Source of the DNA: Conidiobolus coronatus NRRL 28638
Taxonomy: Eukaryota > Entomophthoromycota > Entomophthoromycetes > Entomophthorales > Conidiobolaceae
Reading direction: 5' to 3'
Assembly (NCBI GenBank): GCA_001566745.1
Contig: KQ964503.1
Span: 15,945-66,352 of the forward strand
Length of the DNA stretch: 50,408 nucleotides
Shown here: piece by piece, positions 1 through 11,460 of the stretch
How the letters are laid out: each line of letters starts with the position of its first letter
How positions within the stretch are numbered: the first letter of the stretch is position 1
Position numbers and translations under genes: made by a program
The notes under the pieces: generated by a model
Databases searched by the model: none
What the model saw: only the letters and a program-made list of their open reading frames with translations
What the model was told of the DNA's origin: nothing

Positions 1-2162
1 CTATAAAAGTATATAGTAAATACTAAATTATAAGAGCTCTATTTATTAACAAGTGAAATAATAATTATTTAATCTTATATTGCTATTTTATTAAAATTAG
101 TTTAACAATACTATTTAATGGTATAATTAATACCTAAACAGTTATAAAATAGAATATATTTTTATCTCTTCTTATAAAGATATACAGTATTGTTATTTTG
201 TAAAAGATATAAATATATACACTAGTTAATTACATTTATATAATATATATTAACTGCCTTTATTTAGCTTAGTTAATATAAATAATATTTAATACTTAAT
301 GTATATGGTTGATTGGTTTAATTTTAATATTTTATTTAAATATAATATAATAATAATTCTATTACTATATATAATTATAATTAACATATCTTAGACTTTA
401 CTTAATCCTTAGTTTAAATGTTTTATATTTTAAAAACTATACTAATTAGAATTTAACAATATTTAAATTTATAAATTTAATTATATATAATGGTTTAAAT
501 AGGCACTATATAGCTATGCTAATTACTTACGTTAATAAAATAGAAATGTTAAGTTATCAACTATTACTCAAATCTTTATACAGAGTGTAAATTTAATATT
601 GTTAATATTAACTTTACTTAAATACTTATTTCAAAAAATTTTAAGCACAGAAACTTTGCAATTTTTATTAATTAATTACTATTTACCTTGGCCCAGTTTA
701 AGCAAATTTGCTTCAACCTTAGAGTTATCATATTTCTTCAATGATTTGCCTTTAATTTGCAATGCTATCGTTTTAAAAATACTCTAATGATCATTTATAA
801 TAATATGAAAGTATATAAAAGATATATAACTCTTAAATTGGAGCGAAATTAATTTCAAATCCAGAGCAGATGATATATGGATAACTTTACTGTTTGAGAG
901 TTTTCTGTACTGCACTTTTTGATATGAATAGGCATAATTTATCGGGCCATTGCGCACATTAGTCAATAAACAATATCTACAATATATTTAATTATCGGAG
1001 TGGTTTCTTACTATTAATAAATATTATAGTATATTGCGGGAAATTTCATAAAATCAAAAATTAACTTTTTGATACTTAAATTAGTTTACGCTTATAATAA
1101 TTAATATGTTAAATTCAAGTTTTATATAATAAAATTATTTAGTTAATTTTATATTATAAACTTTTTTTTAATATTTTCCAAATATAGTTAAACTTTTTTA
1201 ATATTGAGAAATAATAGTTGTTGTATAATGGAAAAAAAGAAGAATAAAGCACCAACAAATGATATGTTCTTATTGCAGCTAATAATGTCATTATGTAATG
1301 ATTTTTTGTATTGAAAAAATCTATCTACTGACTACCCCTTTAACTTTGCCCTTATTTATTATTTATTTTCAATTCAACTATAGCAACTATATAATCTACT
1401 ACTATGGAATTTGGAAATTTTTTAACAAACTACATTTCCTAATTAGGCTAAAAATCGGCTAATTATTTAAATTTAAATATTTACAAAAAATTTAAATTCT
1501 CCAAAAAGCAAAAATATCTTTAATTTTAAGAAAAGTTAAGCGGTTATAATAATTAATATTATTATATCTCGAATCTTACAAAAATTAATATTGGCGATAT
1601 GACTATAATTCAGATGATAATAAAAATAATTTATGGATGTTAACAGCATGGGAAACGTTATTGTTTAGATAGTCCACTCTGAGAAATTTTTAAGTTACAA
1701 TTATTGCAAATAAGTTTATTTTATCGGGATGAATAAAAAATTTGCCTAGCAAGTTGAACTAAGCTTTTCAATATTATATCAAAATTTGCATAATATACAA
1801 TATATTAAATATTACTATATATCAATATATTAATTAATTATATTACAATTAATTTAACTTGACTTTATGACTAGAATTAATCCTATATTAGTGATTTTAA
1901 GGGGGGAAGCTTATGAGTAAATTATTAATTCACCCCCTCTCCTCTAAAATTATCAATTGGGGAATCAAGCCACTTAACAGATTCTAATTTAGTTTAAATA
2001 GCTAGCTAAAGTTGAAAAATTTTATTTTTTTTCTTAACTAACTGAATACAAGATAAAAATATATAATTATCATAATATAATAGTGTAGTTCTTTAATACA
2101 TATAAAAAATATAATTATAGTTAATATTACACATACGTTAAAATTATTAATTTCAGAATAAT
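1..2162. other. AT-rich spacer without a recognisable gene
   Basis: No reading frame here looks like a protein: the open stretches are short, begin at TTG or are low-complexity, and have no family motif. The only compositional oddity is a G-run/C-run pair near 1893-1950 (listed separately). The stretch 830-960 is slightly less AT-rich but is closed in all frames after a few dozen codons. Confidence 0.6.
1893..1950. repeat. Imperfect inverted repeat with G6 / C5 runs
   Basis: The left arm has TTTTAA followed by six G (1901-1906). The right arm has five C (1933-1937), a short pyrimidine bulge, then TAAAAT. The arms can pair with a loop of about 26 nt. In such AT-rich DNA a G6/C5 pair stands out. 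It lies about 215 bp upstream of the first elongase. Function is unknown; chance is possible. Confidence 0.3.
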
Positions 2163-3127
2163 ATGAGTTCAGTTCGTTCTTACCCCGTGTTCACCCTATT
2201 CGATAGCTTTTGGAAGACTATTTTTGGAACATCTGCTAATGACTTCGTCTACAAGCAAGGTGAAACCTTTTTATCCAATCCTGAGCAAGTTTTAGCTCTT
2301 TGCATAGGTTATTTGGTCGTTATTTTCGGTGGTCAAAAGTTAATGAAGAGCTATAAGCCTATTCAATTTACTATCCTTTTCCAAATTCATAACGTTTTCC
2401 TTACCTTCGTCTCTGGCCTCCTCTTAGCCCTCTTCGCTGAAGAATTGTACTATATCAACAGAGAAATCGGCCCCTTAAAGACGCTGTGCTCTGCTCAAGC
2501 CTATACTTCTAGAATGGACCTTTTCTATTACCTTAACTACTTGACCAAGTATTACGAATTTATCGATACCTTCTTCTTGGTTATGAAGAAAAAGGATTTA
2601 CGTAAGTTAAGCTGAATATTATCACATAATCAATATTAACTGTTTTATTTAGAATTCTTACACTGGTACCATCATAGTATGACAGCCGCTTTGTGCTATA
2701 TTAACATTACTTCAAGAACTTCAGCTGTAAGCCATATAATAATTGAATAATCAGAATTTTTACTAATATTCATTCTCTATTATAGACCTGGGTTGTAGTT
2801 ACCTTAAACTTATTCGTTCACGTATTCATGTACTATTACTACTTCTTAACAACCTTAAACGTTCGAGTATGGTGGAAGAAGTACATCACAGTAATGCAAA
2901 TTACTCAGTTTGTAATCGATTTAGTAGTTGTATTCAGTGGAACTTACTCCTTCTTTGCCTTCAACTACTACCCCAACTTACCTAACTTTGGTCACTGTTC
3001 AACTACTCCATTCTCTTCTTTATTCTCTTGTGGTTTATTAACATCTTACTTACTCTTATTCATCCAATTCTTCTTCAAGTCATACTCCAAAAAAGCTTCA
3101 GTCCCAAAGGAAAAGAAAGCCCAATAA
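2163..3127 (+). CDS. Very-long-chain fatty acid elongase, Elo2/Elo3 type (ELO family)
   Basis: The predicted protein has 284 residues from three exons: 2163-2601, 2653-2726 and 2786-3127. Introns are 51 and 59 nt; the second has a TACTAAT branch site. Splicing creates the catalytic histidine box HWYHH (residues 150-154), which the unspliced frame lacks. Other ELO signatures are KYYEFIDT (129-136), NLFVHVFMYYYY (179-190) and TVMQITQ (206-212), with several hydrophobic membrane segments. ELO enzymes are the condensing enzymes of fatty acid elongation in the ER, using malonyl-CoA. The HxxHH box and the NLFVHVFMYYYYFL block match yeast Elo2/Elo3, which feed sphingolipid synthesis, so saturated or monounsaturated very-long-chain substrates are inferred. 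The C-terminus is KKAQ, a KKxx ER-retrieval signal. It converges on a second elongase of another class. Confidence 0.93.
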
Positions 3128-4207
3128 GTAATTATATAATATAATAATATAATAAAAAATACTAATAAAAAACTAATCTAATCAACGCTTTTCTTAGCTT
3201 TTTTATCTAATTTTTCAATGCTTCAATATAAATCTTGTTCATTGAAATTTTTTCTCATATCAATAAAATTAATTTGTTAAACATAAGATAAAATTTTACT
3301 ATACGAGAAGGTTACTAAAAAGCTATATAGAAAGAGCCTAATAGTAGTCTTGGCTAACCTTATTACATTATTTTATTCTATGTATTTCAATATCGCAATT
3401 AATTATAATAGCTATAAAAAGTTGCCAAGTATATAGTTATTCTATATATACTAACTTTTTAAGTAAATTATTAATTTGCCAAATTAAGTAATTTTATCGA
3501 AAAGCCGCACTTATTTCGGTATTCTAACTAGGCAATTTATATCACACATTTTATCAAGAGTCTAATTGGCTAATTTATATAACGTTTTTTAATGTTGAGT
3601 TTGTAAAAAATATCCACAAAATCATTTGAGCAAGTAGTGAATAGATTATTTTTGAGAATATCATTTATTTAAAAATGGTGCGAAAGTTAATTTTTTTGTT
3701 TAAATGAATCAGCTACTGATAGCTTGGAGAATTAAAATTATACTGGTGCAATTGATTGATTGATTGAGTATTTTGATAAGATATTGAAATTTTCAAGCCA
3801 CTATATTAGACTTTCATTAAAATACTATATAGTTAAATTGAATTTTTAGAATTAATGACCAAATACGATCACTGTTTGTTCGCTTGTTCCCTATTATCCA
3901 TTATTATCCATAAGGATAAACTGTTTATGTTGAAATCAGAATTGTTGTATATATGTTAAACTTTATTTTATTATTATGATTTGCTAACTATTTTAACCTC
4001 TATAATTTACTGGTTTATATTTCAAATTTAAAAATTTATAGCATAAAAAATAATTATAATTGTTAATAATAATAGTAAAATTGATTCAAAGAACAAGTGG
4101 TTAATTATGCATATTTTGTTAGTATTTAATATAAAAGAACAATTACTTTTTTCTCTGTAAGTCTAGTGATTAAATTGATTTAAATTTTTTGAAAGACATT
4201 ACAAAAA
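3128..4207. other. Convergent 3' spacer between the two elongase genes
   Basis: This 1.1 kb lies between two gene ends, so it should hold both 3' UTRs. Just after the left gene is an A-rich tract with AATAAA-like hexamers (about 3148-3170). I see no coding potential, RNA gene or repeat. Confidence 0.6.
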
Positions 4208-5014
4208 TTAAGAAGACTTCTTAGCCTTAGCATCGGTAGTTTTGCTGGCAGAGAATTTTCTATGATAAGATTTGACAGCGAATTGAGCGAAGAGATAAGT
4301 TAAGGGGACAAGGTAGATGCAGTTAGCGATTTGAGCTAAATGTTGACCGGTAGTTCTTTCACAAGAGTTGGTAACGGCATAAGAGAGAGCAATGGAGCCA
4401 CCGACTAAGAATTGAGTGATTTGGAGATAGGTCAAGTACTTCTTACCAGGGGGACGGATGTTGATGGTGGTTAAGAAATAGTACAAGTACATGAGGGAGT
4501 GGATGAAGGAGTTAAAGGTGACGAAGATCCAAATGGGAAAAGCATGGCTAGAGAACCCAGCCCACATGGTGAAAATGGCACCGGCATGGTGGTAAGTTTG
4601 AAGGAGAGAGGTGGTGTTACCTTTGAGTAAGATGATCATGGTATCGACGATTTCGTAGTACTTGCTTAAATAGAAAAGCCATGTCCAGTAGTAGAGGGTA
4701 GAGTTCCAGACTTGTTGACCGGCATCACAGTAAGCATCTAAAAAGGGTCTAGTGGCAAAGCTTTGATAAACAACAGGAGCTACGTTAATGAAAGTGATGA
4801 AAGAGTAGGCGAATAAAGCCAAGTTATGAATGGAAACAAAGAACTTGAAGATAGCGGTAGGCTTGGTCTTAGTGGCGTATTTGCGATTATATTGATTCCA
4901 GATGGAAGTGGCGACGAGGTAAATAAGACCGGTGGCAATAGGAGTTTTCCAGTGGTCAAAGGTAGGGAACCAGCTGCTAAATAGCAAGTCTTGAGGGTTA
5001 GCAACAACTGACAT
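4208..5014 (-). CDS. Polyunsaturated fatty acid elongase, GLELO-like (ELO family)
   Basis: This is an intronless 268-residue ELO protein. Motifs in order are KYYEIVDT (118-125), QTYHH (139-143), NSFIHSLMYLYY (168-179) and TYLQITQ (195-201). The histidine box has Gln in place of the first His. From memory, the run LLQTYHHAGA and the following MWAG resemble Mortierella alpina GLELO, which elongates C18 delta-6 polyunsaturated acids; this points to a PUFA elongase, but the substrate is inference. The protein is multi-pass and ends KKSS, a KKxx ER-retrieval signal. Codons look biased (many GTC, ACC and AAG), suggesting good expression. A TATATAAT box lies about 100 bp upstream of the ATG. It faces the Elo2/3-type gene tail to tail; the two are too different to be a recent duplication. 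Confidence 0.93.
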   Translation of the reverse strand: MSVVANPQDLLFSSWFPTFDHWKTPIATGLIYLVATSIWNQYNRKYATKTKPTAIFKFFVSIHNLALFAYSFITFINVAPVVYQSFATRPFLDAYCDAGQQVWNSTLYYWTWLFYLSKYYEIVDTMIILLKGNTTSLLQTYHHAGAIFTMWAGFSSHAFPIWIFVTFNSFIHSLMYLYYFLTTINIRPPGKKYLTYLQITQFLVGGSIALSYAVTNSCERTTGQHLAQIANCIYLVPLTYLFAQFAVKSYHRKFSASKTTDAKAKKSS

Positions 5015-5107
5015 TATTATTCAAACTAAAATTAAATAAAATTACAAACAGAAATTAAAAAGTTTTTTGAATGCTCTGTTATAGATTAAAGAGAGTGAGC
5101 TGAGCCC

Positions 5108-5115
5108 ATTATATA
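5108..5115 (-). promoter_or_regulatory. Candidate TATA box of the GLELO-like elongase
   Basis: On the minus strand this reads TATATAAT and sits in a locally less AT-rich context (GTATATAATGGG), about 95 bp before the ATG at 5014. TATA-like strings are common in this DNA, so support is positional only. Confidence 0.35.
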
Positions 5116-5203
5116 CTCTACAGTAACAGTGAATCAGTCACTAAAATCCGAAATCTCAACAATATTGTACCCTTAAAACATATTATTCAATCAAAACTCC
5201 CAC

Positions 5204-5214
5204 CCGAAGTTCGG
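5204..5214. promoter_or_regulatory. CCGAAGTTCGG palindrome, possible Zn2Cys6 factor site
   Basis: A perfect palindrome around a central base, CCGAA-G-TTCGG, lies 190 bp upstream of the GLELO-like elongase. Everted CCG/CGG half-sites are the usual target form of some fungal Zn2Cys6 regulators. A single site is weak evidence. Confidence 0.25.
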
Positions 5215-8200
5215 AAAAACTATAGTTTACACGAATTTTGAACACTACACAATTTAATCTAAATACAAAGTTACAGCATATCTCAACACTCATACAACTA
5301 TAAGCCAATCAAGTATAAAGGATTTAAGCTTGCATAGTTAATCAGTTATATAGGCTTTATGAAATTTATGTATGATAGCATACTGGTAAAAGTTTTAATT
5401 TTGAGACAAATGGTTTTATATGTATAATGCAATGCTCTATCTATGTATGCTATCTAGCATGTGCAATACAATCTCAAATATTAATTACAAACATATTATT
5501 TAACTACATTTTGACGAGAATCAAACAGAGACCACTGTATATTTTACCCTCGGATAATCTTACACAATATAATTATAATTTGATGGTTTATAGTTTATCT
5601 CAGAAAGTCTAATTTAATTAATTAGCTTGTATTCTTGTGGGACTTTTCACTAACTAATAATAATATTGAACTTAAATAATTCATTAATATTTAAGGATTA
5701 ATGTAAGCATTTACCGAACTGTTTTTTCCGATGCTAAGTATAAATAAGAGTGTTCCGATCTTTAGTTTCTTTATCTGAAATTTTATCTTATCTGGGTTAT
5801 AAATATAATATAGAATAATATTTAGAACAATGAAATCTTTGCCTGAATTAGTTTAGTAACAAAAAGAAAAATTTAATATTAAATAATATTCCAATGTGCG
5901 CCTAAGTAACATAGTACATATAGATTTAGATACAACCATTATCAAACGATTTATTAAGTTAAAATTTATCAAATCCAGTACAATTTACTCAAAAACACTG
6001 TTAGAATATTTCAATATTTCGCTAAGCCATGATTTTTAAAATACCATTTGCTTGAGTTATATATTTTAACATAATTCAAGTTTGCAAAAAATAAAGATAA
6101 TTTTGAAACGTGAGTAAAATTAAGTTATTATAGGGTAAATACGATTATCTATTTAAACCCTTTTTTCTACTCTATTTAGATGATATCCAGTTGCAATATT
6201 TATGACACATAGATTAGACTGATTCAATTTAGAATTTATCATTATGAAATCATTTTATATATTTAAAGGATATATGTCCCTTTGTCAACAAAAAGTAAGT
6301 AGATTAAATTTAAGCTAATCAAAATTTTACTATCTATAGCAGAATTCAAAAATATTTATGTTTATAACTAAATCCCCTATTCTAATTGAATTAATTAACT
6401 TTATTATCTCAGTTATTAATCTTTTTTGAAAGCTGTAAACAGATTATCTCAAGCTCTGCTATTTATCGATTAAACTTGCAATAAGTAGATTTAAGATTTT
6501 ATAGCCAGATTGCAAGAGCTATTATGAAACACATATAGCCCAATTAAATTAATATACTGTTTAAAGTATGTTGTTTTATTAAGAGCGTATACAATTTACT
6601 ATTAGGGTATTTTATGAGACTAAATCTTAAGAATATAGTTTATGTTAACTCTGCCATCAGCATCTACAATTCTATTAAAGCTATGTAGTCTCATTAAATT
6701 ATTTAATTATTTGTATACTTGTTCAACTAATAGTAATGCACGTTAACAATACAAAATAAACTAAAATAACTTGACCAAAATAATCAGTGTAAATGCTGAA
6801 AGTTTATTTCTGAGCTCATGTAAATTATTATTTATTCAAAATAATTGTAGATAAAAATAAACTTATTTTATATAGCCTGTATATGATTACATTAAAGTAA
6901 TTTTTCATATCGTTTAGTCATGTTATATATTTATGCTACTATATCTAATAAGTAAGTTATATTTATACAGCATGTATGGATTTTTTATTATTAGAATACT
7001 ATCTCTCTACTTTACAATAATTGCATAGTTAACTTAATAAATATTGCATCAATTTATTTTTATTCTCAAATTAATAAGCTTTAATTCTGAGCTTTATCAC
7101 AAATATTTAAAATATAGCGTCTTATTATTGTATATCCCATAACAATTGGGACTTATAGAATACTTAAAGAAAAATAGCAAATTAAATCCTAAATAAATAT
7201 TATATACATCAAAGATTCAATATTTTATCAATACTTCTTAAATACATTTAAAGCTTAAAAAATCAAAATAAATTATATTACCCCATTTATTATGTTTTAA
7301 GATGACGAAATTTACTTATTAAAGGCAATAGTTTGAAACTTATCCAATTATTATAACTCATATGTTTTATATATAGAAGTAGAATATCTTAGCCAATAGG
7401 CTATTTCTGTAAAATTGCATATAAGGTAATTAATGCATATGGCTATTCGGAAATATATTACTTATTAATTAACTTAATTATATTGTTGTATAGCAATAAT
7501 AACATGAAATTTATTAATATACTAATGTATATTCAATCAATTTATAATATAATAGCAATATTAAACCTTCTTTAGCAATTTTTGTTTTATACTGGGTGCC
7601 ATATTTAATAACTTCATTATAGCTTTACGAAGTTTATGATTGTAATCAAAAATCTTAGCGTACTTATTGTTAACCACGACTGAAGCCAAATTTCAAAATT
7701 GTATCTGTGAAAAAAGGTGATGTACGTAGAGCTAACTCTATTATTTTTAAATAGGTAGATATTTGAAGGGGTTAAAACTAGAGAATATGCTATGGTTAAT
7801 CTTCTGACACCCTTCCAATTTTTAAATTTCAATATTTAAATCGTGTTATTCATATAAAATTAATATGCTTAGTTTCCGGAGCAAATTTATACTGAAATCT
7901 ACAGCAATCTTAAAACTTTATAAATGAGGAAATATTATAACTATTCAGCTGTTAAATTATAAAAAAAATTGAAACAATATTAATAGATTTTTATAAGATT
8001 GTTTCATTTAAAGTTTAAATATAGTATTTTTCAAAAAATAACAATCATTTAATCATTTAATCATTTAATTATTCATTATAGTATGAAATCTATATTAATA
8101 TTCATATAGTGTTATTAAATATGAATAAAAACTCAGATCATCATCAAAATCTCTTAAATTATGCTATAAATTCATATTTATTTTTAACTATAATTATTTT

Positions 8201-8835
8201 AATATTTTAATATTTTATTGTTAAATTATAATAAAAGAAAAGTATGCAAAACATTCCTTAGAATTCTAGTATAATGAAATAAAGCTAAAAAGCTAACTAT
8301 AACGATAGCTTTGCGATTTTAATAACAAATGAGCTAATTTAAACCATATCTCTCATTTAATATTAAATATTTATTAAGTATATGAATAATAAATGCTAAT
8401 TTGGGATTTATTAAAGAGCTGTTTCAAAATTTATAATTTTAACAGTTTTATCAGATAGTAGAGATATGATAGTTTTAGTTATTTAATTTGATAGATCTAA
8501 CATTTTTCAATTTTATTTAAAGCATAAATAAAGAAGTTATAATTATGGAAAAAACAATCAATAGTGGACCTTTATTACTTTGAAAAAGATATTTTTAATT
8601 GGATTTATATAATACCAACTAATGAATCAACTATATAAATCTTAAATGTCCGACAGAGAAGTCTATATAGAAAGATAATATTATAAAATAATCAGATTTA
8701 TTATAATGAACATTAAAAACTGAAATTTAGTCTCGCTATTTGCCCAAAAAGATCAATTTATGATATCTATCTAAAAATAATATTTATTGGTATTAAGTGT
8801 TTATTTTTAGTAATTAAATATATATTATTATGTTA
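5215..8835. other. Long AT-rich spacer (3.6 kb) without a gene
   Basis: Only short, low-complexity frames occur (for example near 5430-5610 and 7620-7830), with TTG or GTG starts or no motif, and no splice pattern joins them. The one clear repeat is a tandem octamer at 8043-8066. I see no RNA gene. Confidence 0.6.
8043..8066. repeat. Tandem repeat, AATCATTT x 3
   Basis: Three perfect head-to-tail copies of AATCATTT, followed by a decayed part-copy. This is an ordinary microsatellite-like repeat in spacer DNA. Confidence 0.8.
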
Positions 8836-9708
8836 TTATTGCTTTGGATCTACAGCATTTTCTAATACAGTTCTAAGTTGGTTAAAGTATGATTCTTTAA
8901 CGAATGTAAAAGGATTATCCCCACCAAAGTCCTTATAAATATACTTTAGATCAATATAGTTAGATAATTTAGCATAACCACTGGGTACAGTTTCTTGTTT
9001 GATATGCTTAATATTTACAAAGTTAATTTTTTCTTTGGTTACAGGATCTAATAAAGGTGATACTACTCTAAAGAATCCTGAAAATATCCAGGGGGCCTCA
9101 CAGAGGAAAATACTCTTTACACGCTCAACATAATGACTTGATAAAACGTCATTTACGGCTTTGGCATCACCTATTGAAACAATATTTCTTGCTGATATAT
9201 TGCGTAAATCGACTAAAATAACGAACTTTTCGACTCCAACGGGTAATAGTTTAATAGCTGATTCAAGATTGAATACTACATGCTTGAGATGGCCTTCAGA
9301 GTCGTTTGTGTTTTCTTTACAAGGTACAAGGTGAAGGATTGGGTGGTTTTGCATATCGAATCCATTAATATGTAACTTTCCTGTTGCTCCTTCTGTCATC
9401 ATACTATCTAAGGTAATTTTATGAGGTTGAAATTCACGTCTCCATTTGAGTGTTGCTTCGAGTCTTTTGACAGAATGCTCTAAGTTCCATTTAGTAGCTC
9501 TTAAGTATCTCTTGAGACAGGGGTCGTCACAAAATGCAGCATCATCATGAGCAGTTACATCGGGGTTGATCAAGCTTGGGAGGCGCTCTTTGAACTTGAG
9601 TAACATTTCTTGCTGAGCCTCAGTTAAAGGATCAGCCATGACAGTTGTAGGTGTTTGCTGATCGGAAATAAGATAAGGAATATTTTCAGGATTCATAACG
9701 TCTACCAT
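8836..9708 (-). CDS. CRAL-TRIO (Sec14-like) phosphatidylinositol transfer protein, Pdr16-like
   Basis: This is an intronless 290-residue protein. A CRAL-TRIO N-terminal helical domain covers about residues 30-95 (core CLKRYLRATKW at 64-74, then KRLEATLKWRREF). The lipid-binding CRAL-TRIO domain follows at about 105-265. Its most telling block is HYVERVKSIFLCEAPWIF (192-209) followed by VSPLLDPVTKEKINFV (216-231), the layout seen in yeast Pdr16/Pdr17, and then the usual late KDFGGDNPF (259-267). Sec14-family proteins exchange phosphatidylinositol and another lipid and stimulate PI kinases on membranes. No signal peptide or membrane segment is seen, so it should be cytosolic or peripheral. The first ATG is used; a later Met at residue 24 is a possible alternative start. 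The Pdr16-like subclass is inferred from one motif block. Confidence 0.9.
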   Translation of the reverse strand: MVDVMNPENIPYLISDQQTPTTVMADPLTEAQQEMLLKFKERLPSLINPDVTAHDDAAFCDDPCLKRYLRATKWNLEHSVKRLEATLKWRREFQPHKITLDSMMTEGATGKLHINGFDMQNHPILHLVPCKENTNDSEGHLKHVVFNLESAIKLLPVGVEKFVILVDLRNISARNIVSIGDAKAVNDVLSSHYVERVKSIFLCEAPWIFSGFFRVVSPLLDPVTKEKINFVNIKHIKQETVPSGYAKLSNYIDLKYIYKDFGGDNPFTFVKESYFNQLRTVLENAVDPKQ

Positions 9709-10549
9709 TTTGATTAATATATTAGCTTCAAATTTCTATTTTATATATGTGTTTATATTATACTTATTATTATTATATATTGTTTTTAAAATCAATAATT
9801 AGCAGTTTTTATAGTTTTATCTATTATTTGATTTTAAGAAAGAGAGGGTGGCTATAATCAGTATTTATACTCAAATCATGAGAATATTAAAAATGAAAAC
9901 TTGATCAACATAAAAATAGCTAGATTGAATCGAGTAAAACTTGGTCTAAGAATTAACAACTCTGACAGCATTGGCCTATCGATTCTATTCCTTTTTCAAT
10001 TCGCAGTTATATGGTTGAAACATGGATCGAGGTGTAAGCGAATCTTAAAAACCAACAGAATATTTGCAAAAAATAATTATAGTCACTTTTATTCTTGAGC
10101 TAAATTTTAGTGTTATATGAAAATAGTGAATTTAAGATTACTAATATTAATCCATAATTTAATAAAGGGTAAACCTATTTATATTACCCAATGATTCCAA
10201 AATTAAAATTTTACCTAAAAGGTGATATTTTTCGGGAAAATTTGTATTAATCCAATAACATATAGGAAAGCCGAAGAATAATATCTTATAGCAGCCAATT
10301 CGACCAATCATAGCTCAATAATAACCTGATATTTCGTTATATGGCTTTATAATAAGAATCTGGTTTCAAAGTACGCATTAATAAAAATAAGATGTTTATA
10401 TGAAAGATTCAAGCTTAACTGACGAAGTATATTCAAAATATTCTTAGAAAAATCCATCATATTATTTATTTTTATGCGCTTAAAGCGTATTGAAAGACCA
10501 CTTTTGTATAGCAAAGTTGATACCATACATGATGATATAGTATTATAAA

Positions 10550-10652
10550 CTCTATTTCTTTAAATAACAGTTTTAAATAATATATCATTTATATTAAAGT
10601 TAAAATTTTGGACAGAGCTCAGACAAATTTGAGTCAAATTAACTGGAATTGC
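10550..10652. repeat. Dispersed repeat, copy 1
   Basis: This segment aligns by eye with 11353-11460 over most of its length. Shared blocks include AGAGCTCA, TTTGAG and AAATTAAC in the same order and spacing, at roughly 70 per cent identity or better in the right half. It has no ends typical of a known transposon. It may be the remains of an old dispersed element. Confidence 0.4.
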
Positions 10653-11352
10653 TCAAATAGTTACTTATATTATTGAATTACAAAATATCTTGGTTCAATA
10701 TGCTGTTTCACTTCTAATGTTGGCGATGTAGATGCTTTTTTGTAAACTATGTTATAACAGATCAACTATTTTGAGCGTCATACAATATACATATCAGCTT
10801 TTTTATGGGATGAGAGTTTAACAAATTTAAAGTAAAGCTAATAAATATAATATAGTACTAAATAATACAAATTTTTCCGATTTCCAAAACTACTGTTATG
10901 AAAGTCTTATCAAGTATACTCTTTTAGCATATATACTGTTGCTATAAAAAGCATTGCAATGCTGTTTCAAATCATTTTGTATTCCAGTTTAGACACATTT
11001 AATTAAACCTACTATTTATTACATATTTAGCGATTTAGTTAATTTTTTTAAACATAATCAACAAACAGCTTTAACCATGTATAGGTATAGTGCTCAGATA
11101 GAAAGTGAGTATATGTACTCCAAAAATAGTTTTATGGCCATATTTACACCAGAAATCTTATTAAATGATCAATGCTTTTAATCAAGGCGATTTTGATATA
11201 AGAAAGGTTCTGGTTAAATCAAGGAAATTTTGACCAAAATTTTTTATATGGAAAATTTATAATATTTTTGATTTTACATGATTAAGGCTTATTAAATAGC
11301 CCCTTTTATTAATAGTGTTTTTAGTACAACATTCTAATATGAAATTGCCAAC

Positions 11353-11460
11353 TCCTCTCTTTTATTTAATAACTATATATGATAATAACACGCTTGTATT
11401 GAAATTATAATTTTGAATAGAGCTCATAGAAAGTTTGAGCTAAATTAACCAGAATCTGTC
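11353..11460. repeat. Dispersed repeat, copy 2
   Basis: This is the partner of 10550-10652 in the same orientation. A weaker third match (GAAATTTTGAG ... AAATTAGTGGAATTG) may lie at about 23372-23422. The family is not recognised. Confidence 0.4.

Noticed and set aside
599-966. Two short open frames (about 60 codons each) on opposite strands
   Set aside because: The first begins at TTG and is AT-rich low complexity. The second ends soon and has no motif. No splice partner was found.
5427-5612. 61-codon plus-strand frame in the long spacer
   Set aside because: Composition is the same as the spacer, there is no motif, and such lengths occur by chance.
7617-7832. 71-codon minus-strand frame
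   Set aside because: No conserved motif, spacer-like composition and no splice context.
8043-8066. Short direct repeats as a CRISPR-like array
   Set aside because: Copies are contiguous with no spacers and are only 8 bp long; this is a microsatellite. The same holds for 44697-44720.
9901-10098. 65-codon plus-strand frame
   Set aside because: It starts at TTG, has no motif, and has no neighbouring exon.
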